In this document: positions 18,881-28,285 of the stretch, one piece after another
How positions within the stretch are numbered: the first letter of the stretch is position 1
How the letters are laid out: every line of letters starts with the position of its first letter
Origin: Magnetococcales bacterium
Lineage (GTDB): Bacteria > Pseudomonadota > Magnetococcia > Magnetococcales > UBA8363
Assembly: GCA_015228815.1 (NCBI GenBank)
Contig: JADGCV010000016.1
Coordinates: forward strand, 20,128-84,127
Direction of reading: 5' to 3'
Length of the DNA stretch: 64,000 nt
Program-made: the position numbers and the translations under genes
Notes under the pieces: generated by a model
What the model saw: the letters and a program-made list of their open reading frames with translations, nothing else
Told to the model about the DNA's origin: nothing
Database searches by the model: none

Positions 18881-21750
18881 GGATGATCTCCCCGTTTCTC
18901 CGTTGTCATGACCGGCAGCGTCACGGTGACCCGGGTCCCTTCATGTTCCTTCGAGGCAAAGGACATCCGGCCTCCATGATTGACGATGATCGAGTTGGCG
19001 ATCGACAATCCCAACCCGGTGCCATCCCGTTCCCCCTTGGTGGTGAAAAAGGGGTGGGTCAGTTTGGCCATGTTTTCCTCGGGAATGCCGATTCCTTCAT
19101 CGGAAATGATGACCTGGACCTCCTTGGAGACAGCTTCATGGGTCATGGAAATTTCCACGGCACACGTCCGTTGGGACAGGGCTTGCAGGGCATTGAGGAG
19201 CAGGTTGATGAACACCTGTTCCAATTGCCGACTGTTTCCGAGAACATGAACCGGTTCCTCCAGAATGCGTGTGTGGAAATGGTCGGTATGACGGCTGATC
19301 TGTCCGCGCAGGATGCCGATGGCCTCATAAAGGACCTCCCTGAGATCGAACGGCTTGCGGACCGGGGCCTGATCCTGTCGGGACAGGTGTTTGAGGTTGC
19401 CGATGATCCCTTGGATCCGTTCCGAACCTTTGCGGATTCCTTCGAGCAGCCTTGGAATGGTATCAAGGCTTTCGCTGGCCGGCAGACCGGCGAGAAGGCT
19501 CTCCTGGTGTTCTTCGAGGGAATGGGCGAGCAAAACCTGGAGATCGGGCCATATTTCCAGGAGCATGACCGCGTTGAACTGTATGGCATTGTTGGGATTG
19601 TTGATTTCATGCGCCACACCCGCCGCGAGGGTGCCGATGGTCGCCAGACGTTCCCGGTGGAAGGCCATTTGTTCGAGGGTCTGTTTTTCCCGTTCGGCCC
19701 GCAGCCGTTCGGAAATGTCACGGGCGCTCATGAACAGATGGTCCGGTTTGAGATCGTCCCCCTGAAGATGACTGGCGCTGATTTCCACGGGAAAATGGGA
19801 CCGATCGCGTCGGCGAAGGTGGGCAATGTCGATCTGGGGTTCCGAATGGGTGATCCTTTTCCAGGCCACGCCCCATCGTTCCATGGTCATTCCCTCGATG
19901 ATGTCCACCGCCGACAGCGACAGCAGTTCCTCGCGGGAATACCCGAGCATGATCGACGCCGCCTGATTGCAGCGCACCACATGGCCCCTGGGAGAGAACC
20001 ACAGCATGGCATCACGGGTATTGTCAACGGAAAATTGTACCAGATTCAACGCATCTTCCGCCAGTTTCCGTTCGGAAATATCATCGAAGATGGCGACGAT
20101 TTCTCCCGAGGGGAGTTTGTAGACCCGGTTTTCGAACCATAGTTTCAATCGTTGATCGCTGTACAGGGCAACGGGATGGTTGGCGGGAAGCGCGGTCCGA
20201 TAGACCCGTTGGAAGACATCGAACAGACCGAAGGCGTGAATTCCGGGGAACACCTCGGTCACCCTTTTTCCCAGGATTTCCTCTTTGCGGGTCCGGGTCA
20301 GGAGCGTTCCCATCCGGTTGATGTCGCGAATGATGAAATCGGCGCCATTGTCGCAGGCTTCGTAAACCGCGACCCCCGCGGTCATCGTGTCCACCAGGGA
20401 ACGGTAGCGATGTTCACTTTCCTTGAGCGAGGCCTCGATGATTTGTTGTTCCCGCTGTTGGCGCTTTCTGTTGTCGAGTTCCAGGGCCAACGCGATGGTT
20501 CGTTGCGCCACGGTTCGTTCAAGATTGTCGAGCGTCCGGGCAACCTCGTCGGCCATGGTGTCGAAGGCCTTGGCGAGAACGCCGACCTCGTCCTTTCCGG
20601 AGTGCTGGCTGCGGACATACCGATGACCGGCGGACAGTTGATGCGCCGCCTCGGTCAGTCGTCTGAGCGGACGGGTCAGACGGCGCGTCAAAAGAAAGGC
20701 GACCAGAATGAAGGCCCCGGTCGCCATGAAGCCGATGAACAGGGCAAACCCCACCGCCGTTGTCATCGGTTGCATCAGGTCTTCCTGGTCCATCTGCACC
20801 ACCAGACCCCAACTCCATTCCGAGAAAAGACGGATGTGGCGGTAGGCGGCCAGAACCATGACATTGTTGCGATCCTGCGTTTCGATAAATCCTTCCTGGC
20901 CACTGGAGGCAATTTTTGTCGGCAGCAGGACAATGTTTTCTTCATCCGCCTCTTTCTTGAAGAGTGGCGGACCTGGGTGAACCAGGTCGATTCCCTGCTC
21001 ATTGACGACGATGACCTCCACCGCCGTGCTCCACGGATCCATGGCAATGGCGACGATCGGTTGAAGAAAGGGGGCCAACGATATTTCGAGGATCACAAGG
21101 GCGGATGGATCCTCCGAATTCAAGAATATGGGACTGCCGACCAAAAACGATTCCGGTTTTTCCGGGGGCAGAAATTCTCCGATGTAGTCCTGCCGCGTCG
21201 TGCGGATCCGGTCGATGAATTGCTGTTTCACCAGGTCCCTATTGTCCATTTCCGGATGGGTCGAAAGGATGGGGGATCCGCCTTCGATATTCAGGATATG
21301 AATGTCTCGATAATAGGGGGCGTGCGATTGCAGTTCTTGAAGGAATGGTTCCAAAAACGCACTCGAAAATTGACGTGTTGTTTCTTCCGTGGGTGCCGAT
21401 TCAGGCCTGGGGAGGGACAGAATGGTCTTCAATTGTTCCTTCAAAAACCGATCCTGGGCCAGAAATCCGGCATCGGAACGAAGTTCCTTGAACGTCTGTA
21501 GAACCCGATCCTTTTGCATGTCGGCCAGTATGTTGATGGTGCGAATCGCCTGATTTCTTTCGTCGCCGAACCACCCCAGAAAGGTGCTTCCTGGAAAACC
21601 ATGCAAAAAAATCCAGATGGCAATCGAGAAAATGGCAATGAAAAGCAGACTGAAGGTGATGATGAACCGGGTGGTGATGCTGGAAGAGGAGGGGGCGGGC
21701 ACGGTTGGCCTTTGTGCGTGTATCGTTTGATGGAAGTGACCATGAATCAT
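18877..21750 (-). CDS. Membrane sensor histidine kinase (dCache-like sensor, HAMP, PAS, HisKA, HATPase)
   Basis: With the start at 21750 the protein has 957 residues; a GAGGTG lies 12 bases upstream. An in-frame ATG at 21807 would add 19 residues and has no ribosome-binding site. Order: membrane helix near the N-terminus (FIITFSLLFIAIFSIAIWIF); a long extracytoplasmic sensor of dCache type, including the segment LVKQQFIDRIRTTRQDYIGE; second membrane helix (GFALFIGFMATGAFILVAFL); HAMP; coiled coil; two PAS domains; H-box with AAGVAHEINNPNNAIQ; ATP-binding domain with NLLLNALQAL, DEGIGIPEEN and [10 protein letters not shown]. The NNP-containing H-box is of the NtrB/AtoS type, usual for partners of sigma-54 regulators. 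It overlaps its regulator gene by 4 bases. Confidence 0.92.
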   Translation of the reverse strand: MIHGHFHQTIHAQRPTVPAPSSSSITTRFIITFSLLFIAIFSIAIWIFLHGFPGSTFLGWFGDERNQAIRTINILADMQKDRVLQTFKELRSDAGFLAQDRFLKEQLKTILSLPRPESAPTEETTRQFSSAFLEPFLQELQSHAPYYRDIHILNIEGGSPILSTHPEMDNRDLVKQQFIDRIRTTRQDYIGEFLPPEKPESFLVGSPIFLNSEDPSALVILEISLAPFLQPIVAIAMDPWSTAVEVIVVNEQGIDLVHPGPPLFKKEADEENIVLLPTKIASSGQEGFIETQDRNNVMVLAAYRHIRLFSEWSWGLVVQMDQEDLMQPMTTAVGFALFIGFMATGAFILVAFLLTRRLTRPLRRLTEAAHQLSAGHRYVRSQHSGKDEVGVLAKAFDTMADEVARTLDNLERTVAQRTIALALELDNRKRQQREQQIIEASLKESEHRYRSLVDTMTAGVAVYEACDNGADFIIRDINRMGTLLTRTRKEEILGKRVTEVFPGIHAFGLFDVFQRVYRTALPANHPVALYSDQRLKLWFENRVYKLPSGEIVAIFDDISERKLAEDALNLVQFSVDNTRDAMLWFSPRGHVVRCNQAASIMLGYSREELLSLSAVDIIEGMTMERWGVAWKRITHSEPQIDIAHLRRRDRSHFPVEISASHLQGDDLKPDHLFMSARDISERLRAEREKQTLEQMAFHRERLATIGTLAAGVAHEINNPNNAIQFNAVMLLEIWPDLQVLLAHSLEEHQESLLAGLPASESLDTIPRLLEGIRKGSERIQGIIGNLKHLSRQDQAPVRKPFDLREVLYEAIGILRGQISRHTDHFHTRILEEPVHVLGNSRQLEQVFINLLLNALQALSQRTCAVEISMTHEAVSKEVQVIISDEGIGIPEENMAKLTHPFFTTKGERDGTGLGLSIANSIIVNHGGRMSFASKEHEGTRVTVTLPVMTTEKRGDHP

Positions 21751-22059
21751 GGCGAAAAGGGACACCTCTTGTCCAGGTTTGCATGACTGGGAAACAATTC
21801 CATACAATAATATGATGTATAAAGACGTTCGGATCCGGTCGTTTGTCCATCATGAATGCGGATTATTTTCCATATGGTGTTGTGCAAAGATCGAGGAATG
21901 TTTGAAATAATAAATATATTTTATGGTTAATTTTCATGAATTATTCTGGCAATTGATCCCTGTTTTGGAATAAAACCGAATGGAGGTCCCTGATTGGCAA
22001 TGGGGGATGGGGACGAGGATGTTGTGTCCAAAGGTGGAAATTTTGAGGGAGAATGACCA

Positions 22060-22692
22060 ATGACGAAAAAATATGGTGGGTGGATTATCGGTACGATCAT
22101 GGCAGTCCTCATGGGATGGGGCATGCCGGCGTGGGCGGCGGAAGGGGCGGGGGAAGACGGCGTTCCCCTGGGCAAGGAGGTTGCCGAAAAGGAACAGGTG
22201 TACGCCAAGGGGCTGACCTTGGCGCCATTCACTTTGAACGGCGTCGAGGTGAAGCAGGATCGTTCCATGGCTGTTCCCGATGCCTTCAAGGATCCATCGA
22301 CGCGAAAGTGCAAACCGTTTTGTGTCCAGCCAGCCGAGCTTGCGGGCACCACCTTGTTCAAACTGGAAGACTTCGCCAAGATGTCCGCCGATATTTCCAG
22401 TGGCAAGATTCTCATTGTCGATATGAGGACCCCGGACTGGTTTGAAAAGGGGACGCTTCCCGGAGCCATCAATCTTCCCTACAGCGATTTGACCTCGAGC
22501 GCCACGAAGGCCAAGGCCAAGGTGAAAAAACTGGAAGACAAGGATATCATCGTCTTCTGCAATGGCTGGTGGTGTGGACAGAGTTCCCAGGGGGTGAAGG
22601 CCCTTGAGGAAATTCAATACCCCGGCAAGATCTACTGGTTCCGCGGCGGCAACCAGGATTGGGTCGATGCCGGGCTGGCATTGGTCAAGTAG
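22060..22692 (+). CDS. Exported rhodanese-like protein
   Basis: A 210-residue protein with a clear signal peptide (residues 1-27, ending MPAWAAE). The rhodanese domain covers about residues 105-205, with the CH2A-like entry motif DMRTPDWFEKGTLPGAINLPYSDL and the active-site Cys in IVFCNGWWCGQSSQ. It would act on sulfane sulfur in the periplasm; the loop with two Trp and a second Cys is unusual and may alter substrate choice. A hairpin directly after the stop suggests a single-gene transcript. It stands upstream of an orphan solute-binding protein gene. Confidence 0.88.
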   Translation: MTKKYGGWIIGTIMAVLMGWGMPAWAAEGAGEDGVPLGKEVAEKEQVYAKGLTLAPFTLNGVEVKQDRSMAVPDAFKDPSTRKCKPFCVQPAELAGTTLFKLEDFAKMSADISSGKILIVDMRTPDWFEKGTLPGAINLPYSDLTSSATKAKAKVKKLEDKDIIVFCNGWWCGQSSQGVKALEEIQYPGKIYWFRGGNQDWVDAGLALVK

Positions 22693-22700
22693 TTGGACGG

Positions 22701-22736
22701 ATGGGTCTGGAATCGGGAAACCGGTTTCGGACCCAT
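22701..22736 (+). terminator. Long GAAA-capped hairpin after the rhodanese gene
   Basis: A 16-base-pair stem without bulges (three G-U pairs) closed by a GAAA tetraloop begins 8 bases after the rhodanese stop. Outer arms are ATGGGTC (22701-22707) and GACCCAT (22730-22736). No T-run follows, so it may be a transcript-end stabiliser or a factor-assisted terminator rather than a classic intrinsic terminator. Confidence 0.5.
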
Positions 22737-22980
22737 TCCATGCTTCATGAAACGGGTCGCGTTTTTTCGACCACGGTCATTCCATCCCCGGAAGGCCGGG
22801 CAGTCCCTTCACGGTCACACCAACAGGCCATCGTTTGCCTGGCCTTCTTGAGAAAAGAATATTCCTTTGTTGTCCGGTCGCAATCGGGTAGCATGAAAAA
22901 TAATAATAAAATTGTTTGATTCATGAGGGAATGAACACGACTCATTCCTTGTTACCATGCATGTTCGGAGGGGGGAGATC

Positions 22981-24120
22981 ATGCTTGCGCAAAAGGGTGT
23001 GCCGCTTCTCCTCGGGGTGGCGGTTGTTTTGATATTTTTTATTGGTTTGGATGACTCCTTCCCGGAGAGGACCGACCGGGTCGCGCAAGGATGGACGATC
23101 GATGACGAAAAACGAAAAATCTATGGTCGATATGTGTTCAGCGGCCCCGACGAGGCCGTGATCGATGCCGGTTATCAGCCCCTGGCGGTGCCAACGGGGA
23201 CGGTTCCCGCGGTCATGATGCGGGACGGAATTCTGGCGCGGGAACTTGGAAAAATTGGCAAAAGTGTAAAATTTCATCCTTTCTTCGAGGGGGGGGACAT
23301 CAATTCCTTTTTGTTTTCCCGACATCTGGAGGTGATGTGGGCCGGGGATATGCCGGTCATCAAGGCGGCGGCGCGGTTTCCGGTCATCGTGACGGCCCAG
23401 GTCAAGACGGCCTTTGCCGCGATCATTACCCGCAATCTCTATTCGATGGATCGACTCAAGGGACGGCGTGTCGGCTATGTTCCGGGTTCGTCGGCCCATC
23501 AGGTGTTGCTTAACGGACTGGCATTGCAGGGAATGACCGACAAGGACGTGTCCCTGGTCGAAATTCCGGTGAACCGGATGATCGGGGCGCTCAGGGAGGG
23601 AATGGTCGATGCCATTGCCGTATGGGAACCAACGATCACCCTGGCCAGGGAACAATTGAAGGACCATGCCGTTCCCTACCGCGCCCTGACTCAGAGCTTT
23701 CTTTATTTTTCGAAGGATTTTTTCGATAAACACTTCGAAGCTGCCAGACTCCTGACCGCCGCCACCCTGCGCGCGGTGCGTTGGATGAGTCGCAGCCGGG
23801 AGAATGCCCGCAAGGCCTGCCAGTGGCATCGTGCCCTGGCGGAAGCGTTTTCCAGGGGAACCGAGTTTCTTTCCGAGGATCAATGTCTTTCGATCCTCCA
23901 CCGCGACCTGCTTGACCCGCTCCCCATGGCCATGATTCCCCCGGAGAGCCTTCATGCCGAAGGGGCGATGTCCCGGAAATTCTTGTTTCTGCAACAGATT
24001 GGCATCCTGGATCGGACCATGGATTTCAAGCAGGTGCGGTCCGCGTTCAGGACCGACCTCCTTGAGGAAATGATCATGGACAAGGAACGCTGGCGCATCA
24101 TGGAATTCGACGATCGATGA
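22981..24120 (+). CDS. NitT/TauT-type (NMT1-like) substrate-binding protein, orphan
   Basis: A 379-residue protein. The start at 22981 is set by a GGAGGGGGGAG sequence just upstream; an ATG at 22957 precedes that site and is less likely. Residues 7-25 form a hydrophobic N-terminal segment, a signal peptide or anchor. The body matches the NMT1/SsuA-like fold: GTVPAVMMRDGIL, VMWAGDMPVIKAAARFPVIV, LKGRRVGYVPGSSAHQVL and MVDAIAVWEPT. Relatives bind nitrate, sulfonates, or thiamine precursors. No permease or ATPase gene is adjacent, so it either serves a remote transporter or works as a sensor. A short inverted repeat (GGAATGA 22928-22934, TCATTCC 22942-22948) lies just upstream. Confidence 0.8.
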   Translation: MLAQKGVPLLLGVAVVLIFFIGLDDSFPERTDRVAQGWTIDDEKRKIYGRYVFSGPDEAVIDAGYQPLAVPTGTVPAVMMRDGILARELGKIGKSVKFHPFFEGGDINSFLFSRHLEVMWAGDMPVIKAAARFPVIVTAQVKTAFAAIITRNLYSMDRLKGRRVGYVPGSSAHQVLLNGLALQGMTDKDVSLVEIPVNRMIGALREGMVDAIAVWEPTITLAREQLKDHAVPYRALTQSFLYFSKDFFDKHFEAARLLTAATLRAVRWMSRSRENARKACQWHRALAEAFSRGTEFLSEDQCLSILHRDLLDPLPMAMIPPESLHAEGAMSRKFLFLQQIGILDRTMDFKQVRSAFRTDLLEEMIMDKERWRIMEFDDR

Positions 24121-24340
24121 TCCGGGGTTGATTTCATCAATCGGTCGAAGGGGCAACTTCTGCCTGGTCCATGTGGGTCTTTTTTTCCTCCTTTTTGCGC
24201 ATCGAGGAGGGATCCGGGCGTGGGATTTTCTTCATCATGTTGATTTATAATAAATAATAAAAGAAGATCGACTCTGGCAGCCGGTTTGCGATGTACCCAT
24301 GCGGCACTGGTATCCTCAAACCGATTCAATGGAGCAGGAA

Positions 24341-24739
24341 ATGAAAATTCCCGGATTGGCGATGGTGATTCCTGGCATCATGTTTTCCAGTCTGATCGAC
24401 ATGTCCAACGGCGAAATGGTGTCGGAGCAGACCCAGTGGGAGGGACAAAAAGCCGCGACGTCGCATGCCAATGCCGTTTCACGGGACCCGGAGATCGTTA
24501 CCGCCCTGCTGCATCAGGGGCGGATGCTGGATGCCATGGATCTTCAGGGACGCACGACGCTGATGTGGGCCGCGGAACATGGTGAAACGGCTCTTGTGCA
24601 AAAGTTGCTCGAATCGGGCGCCGATGTCAACGCGACCGACTGGTGGGGGCGGACGGCGTTGAGTTTGGCCCTGGCCAATGAGCATCGCCGGATCATTGCC
24701 CTCCTGGTGGAATATGGGGCGCAACTGACGGCGGGATGA
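24341..24739 (+). CDS. Small ankyrin-repeat protein
   Basis: A 132-residue protein starting at 24341, where GGAG stands 6 bases upstream; ATGs at 24299 and 24329 are alternatives. After a hydrophobic N-terminus that could be a signal peptide come about two and a half ankyrin repeats, recognisable by DLQGRTTLMWAAEHGETAL, VQKLLESGADVNATDWWGRT and ALSLALANEHRRIIALLVEYGA. Ankyrin repeats mediate protein binding; no catalytic feature is present. It lies immediately before a radical SAM gene, 44 bases upstream of that gene's likely start, suggesting co-transcription. Confidence 0.8.
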   Translation: MKIPGLAMVIPGIMFSSLIDMSNGEMVSEQTQWEGQKAATSHANAVSRDPEIVTALLHQGRMLDAMDLQGRTTLMWAAEHGETALVQKLLESGADVNATDWWGRTALSLALANEHRRIIALLVEYGAQLTAG

Positions 24740-24783
24740 GTTTGGTTGCCGTTACTTTTGTGGATTTTCATTGGAGAGGCATC

Positions 24784-26118
24784 ATGGAAAAAGACCGGAA
24801 CGATTCCCGCGGCGCTTCCCCGGTGGGACCGACGGGTGAATCGCTTGTCTTCATGAGGCATCCGGGCCACCGGCTTCGTTCCGGGGCGGCGATCGTCGCC
24901 CGGGCTTCCCTGGGTGAGCGGGAACCGGAATCGCAAGCGGGTTTGTCCTCCGCGATCCCGGCGGCCTCCGGGACGGTCCAGGGGGAGGGCGTTCCCAATC
25001 AATTCACGGGGCCATCGTTTCGCACCCGAAGGGAACGTTTTCGCTTTGACGGTCACAAGATGATGTACCACCTGGACCGGGTCATGGCCTGGCAACGTGG
25101 CGAGCGTTTCGCCCCGATTCACATCGACATGGGGTTGACGAAATTTTGCAATACCGCCTGCATCTATTGTTATGCGGTGGTGCAGAACATGTCGCGGGGG
25201 ACGATGATCGAGCGGGAGGCCTTGTTGCGTTTCATCGATGATTGCGGACGGTTGGGGGTGCGTTCCATCGGTTTCATCGGCGATGGCGAACCCACACTCA
25301 ATCCGGCGGTCTATGATGCCGCGGTCCTGGCCCGTCAACGGGGGGTGGATACCGCGATGGCGACCAATGGCTTGCTCCTGGACATGGATCGCGCCCATGA
25401 TTGCCTGCGGGATATGACCTGGATTCGTTTCAATCTGTCCGCCGGCAACCGGGAAGGATTTCAGCGGATTCACCAGTCGAAGGGGGACAATCTGGATTTG
25501 TTGTCGGAAAAGATTCGTGCATTGGTTGCCCTGCGCAAGGAACATGGATATCCCTGTACCCTGGGTTTGCAAATGGTCTTGATCCCGGAAAACTTCGACC
25601 AGATTTTGCTGGAGGCAGAATTGGCGGCGGCGTTGGGGGTCGATTATCTGGTGATCAAACAATGCGCCGATTCGGAATACAAGGAACTCGGCGTCGATTA
25701 CCGCCGCTATGCCCAGGCGGAACAGGACCTGAAAAAAGCCGAAGCCCTATCGACGCCGGAATATGTGGTCCAGGTCAAGTGGAACAAGATCAATGCCGCT
25801 GACGAAACGTCGCTTTATCATGAAGGGGTGCGCAAATACGACGTGTGCATGGGTACCCCGTTTCTCTCGCAACTCTCCGGTAATGGCGATGTCTATCCCT
25901 GTGGCCCCTTCTATGGCAAAAAGCGCTTTCTGATCGGAAACATCCACGAACAATCCTACCATGACATCGTCATGGGGGATCGGTACTGGGCAGTCCATGA
26001 AGACATCGCCACCTGGGTCGATGTCCACAAGGATTGCGCCATCGGCTGTCGTCAGGACTACATCAATAAATTTCTCTGGGATCTGAACAATCCACCGGAA
26101 CATGTCAATTTTATTTGA
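24784..26118 (+). CDS. Radical SAM protein with SPASM-like C-terminus
   Basis: The start at 24784 follows GGAGAGG and gives 444 residues. Roughly the first 85 residues are low-complexity and probably disordered. The radical SAM core then opens with KFCNTACIYCY, a CX3CX2C motif that holds the [4Fe-4S] cluster binding S-adenosylmethionine, followed by the GDGEPTLNPAVYDA segment. The C-terminal part (CMGTPFLSQLSGNGDVYPCGPF, later CAIGC) has the Cys spacing of a SPASM/twitch auxiliary cluster. Such enzymes often modify peptides or sugars. No substrate gene is obvious; the ankyrin gene just upstream is the only companion. The stop overlaps the convergent unknown gene by 8 bases. Confidence 0.85.
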   Translation: MEKDRNDSRGASPVGPTGESLVFMRHPGHRLRSGAAIVARASLGEREPESQAGLSSAIPAASGTVQGEGVPNQFTGPSFRTRRERFRFDGHKMMYHLDRVMAWQRGERFAPIHIDMGLTKFCNTACIYCYAVVQNMSRGTMIEREALLRFIDDCGRLGVRSIGFIGDGEPTLNPAVYDAAVLARQRGVDTAMATNGLLLDMDRAHDCLRDMTWIRFNLSAGNREGFQRIHQSKGDNLDLLSEKIRALVALRKEHGYPCTLGLQMVLIPENFDQILLEAELAAALGVDYLVIKQCADSEYKELGVDYRRYAQAEQDLKKAEALSTPEYVVQVKWNKINAADETSLYHEGVRKYDVCMGTPFLSQLSGNGDVYPCGPFYGKKRFLIGNIHEQSYHDIVMGDRYWAVHEDIATWVDVHKDCAIGCRQDYINKFLWDLNNPPEHVNFI

Positions 26119-28285
26119 CCCCTGATCTTTTGCAGCAGTCACGGATCCATTGGGCCATGCTTGCGGGCGCTGTTTCCGCCACGCAGCGACGGGCAACTTT
26201 TGCCCATTCGTCTTCGCTCACCAGACCGGCGAATGGACCTTTTCCCGGTTCCGGTGGTTCGGACCAAGGGTTCCCGGCATACTTTTGATAGACTGAGTCG
26301 AGCAGCGCCAAGGCTCCTTTTTCGGTGGCTTCCTTCTGCAAGCCCTGTATGGCCGTGAGCAGCGTTCTCGTCTCTGTCAGCGTTTCCTCCAGAGAGGGAC
26401 CACCGGTCTTCTTGCGGGCGGTATGGTAGCGTTCCAGCACAGTGCGCAGAAAGGTTGCCAGCTCCAGCGTTTTCTCTGCCACCCTTTTGTCGCTGGAAAG
26501 AGTTGGCCATTGAATCGCATCTCCCGAGGTACTTGCCGGCGCACAACGACAGACACTTTCCATGACCCGGTCGGCCATATTCCGCAAGTCTTCCGATGAT
26601 TGGGGCAGGTCTTTTTCATTCGCTTTGGACGACAGATTGAGTCTCAGTCGCTCTGCGGCCCGCCCCAGGCGCAGGAGGTCGAGATCCTGGCGCCCCATGG
26701 CCTCCTCGTGGCGAACCAGAACGGTCACCATGAGGCTCAGGGCAGGGTCGTTAACGGGAGCCTCAGCCTCCAGAGCGGCCAACGAGCCCAGGCAGTTGAC
26801 GGCACAATCGAGTCCATTCAATTGTTGCAGAGCATACTCAAGGTTGTCTCCGCCCAGTTCCAAAGCCCACCAAAACCCGATTCCTGCCACCGTGGCCTGC
26901 ATCCATTCGATTTCCGACGCATTGCCGATACGGGAATAATTGATGGAGGCATTGAAGAAGGATGCCGTGATGTCATCATAATCGTCCACATTGACCAGGG
27001 CCGGGCGCACCAAGCCCGATAATATCGAGAGAAACCCTAACCGGTCATGTTTGCTTTGGGAGACGCAACCAGAAAGCCTCCCGGAACAGTTCAACCACGC
27101 AGCGGAGTTGTTCAGCATCCTGGAAACGGTTTCAGCCACTTCGCCACCAGGGTTATCGGTCCCGAACAAGGTCTGCATGACCTGGCTCAGTGATTCAATG
27201 TTGGCGATGCTGCGACGTGTGGCAAGAACGACCGAGGTCGAATGCAGCGTGTTCAACATGGCCAACGTGTCTTCTTCAAGGAGGCTATCCTTGCCGCGGG
27301 CAACAGTGGCCAATCTTCCACACAGATTGTTGAGCTGAACGTGAATGGCATGACGGCACCAGCCATCTTCCAGTTTCAGCCCGGGGATGCGTGTGCGCGC
27401 ATCTTCTGATTTTACCATGCCGGAGAGAAGTTCGTGGTAGTAGTACCCTCCTTCCATGACCGCGGATTCCGAGCGGCTGAACACGTCGCCAAAGCTGCCC
27501 CATGTGGACAGCAGACCGGCATCCCATTCCGACGCCGGGACCTTCATCAGCCAGGTGCGCAAACCGGACAGGATCTTCACGACCAACGGCTCATCAAAAG
27601 GAGCACGAAACTGGACAAGCGTCACCAAGACAAGATCCAGCCGTCGTTCCGTGGATCCCACGTCGTCCCGTTCCCATCGGTCCAGGGTATCGGCGATTGG
27701 GCCTTGCAACAGATTGACCATTTGAGACCAATTACCCTTCATCTGGGAGATGGCCATTCCAACCCGCAACATTACTTCCTCGGGGGTGCCTAAAAAGCCT
27801 TGGCCAGGAGAGGACGTCCTGGAGGTTGGGCTGTCCTGACGATCTTTAGCGACACTCCTGGGCTCACGAGGACGGAGATCGTCCTCAGGCAGGTTTTCAG
27901 CATCGGATAGACTGTCGTCGCTTGCCGGAGTCTCATCTCCAAGAAATTGGTGGACATCAAATCGGGATGTAATGGCTTGAATAAATTGCTCCATGCCGTC
28001 GGACCATTCCTGTGCATCGTTGGGATTTGTCTCGGGCGGATTGGCAAGTGTCCATATCTCCATTAAGTAGTTCTTCAGGTCAGGTTTGCGATAAACGCTT
28101 TGTTTCTGATCTTTGCCAACGCCTATTTTGCTGTCGGGGATCTCCTTGCTGGTGATACCCTTATCGATTTCGGGGGGGTCTGCGGGGATTGCGGACATAT
28201 GGAACCAATCGGTGTCGTTGGTGATACCCTTGCCGATTGATGGCACATTCTCTGCCATGTCTTGCTCCAGTGGGTTAGAGTTCAA
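26111..28285 (-). CDS. Unrecognised large protein coupled to a KAP NTPase
   Basis: A 724-residue protein that I do not recognise. The first 180 residues or so are polar and low in hydrophobics; the rest reads as Leu- and Trp-containing helices without membrane segments, signal peptide, P-loop or nuclease motif. It starts at 28285 in a 4-base overlap with the KAP NTPase gene, so the two should be made together; an ATG 9 codons in (MAENVPSIGKG) is an alternative. Its tail overlaps the convergent radical SAM gene by 8 bases. By position it is the effector or structural partner of the NTPase. Base composition looks less GC-rich than neighbours by eye, hinting at transfer. Confidence 0.75.
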   Translation of the reverse strand: MNSNPLEQDMAENVPSIGKGITNDTDWFHMSAIPADPPEIDKGITSKEIPDSKIGVGKDQKQSVYRKPDLKNYLMEIWTLANPPETNPNDAQEWSDGMEQFIQAITSRFDVHQFLGDETPASDDSLSDAENLPEDDLRPREPRSVAKDRQDSPTSRTSSPGQGFLGTPEEVMLRVGMAISQMKGNWSQMVNLLQGPIADTLDRWERDDVGSTERRLDLVLVTLVQFRAPFDEPLVVKILSGLRTWLMKVPASEWDAGLLSTWGSFGDVFSRSESAVMEGGYYYHELLSGMVKSEDARTRIPGLKLEDGWCRHAIHVQLNNLCGRLATVARGKDSLLEEDTLAMLNTLHSTSVVLATRRSIANIESLSQVMQTLFGTDNPGGEVAETVSRMLNNSAAWLNCSGRLSGCVSQSKHDRLGFLSILSGLVRPALVNVDDYDDITASFFNASINYSRIGNASEIEWMQATVAGIGFWWALELGGDNLEYALQQLNGLDCAVNCLGSLAALEAEAPVNDPALSLMVTVLVRHEEAMGRQDLDLLRLGRAAERLRLNLSSKANEKDLPQSSEDLRNMADRVMESVCRCAPASTSGDAIQWPTLSSDKRVAEKTLELATFLRTVLERYHTARKKTGGPSLEETLTETRTLLTAIQGLQKEATEKGALALLDSVYQKYAGNPWSEPPEPGKGPFAGLVSEDEWAKVARRCVAETAPASMAQWIRDCCKRSGVK

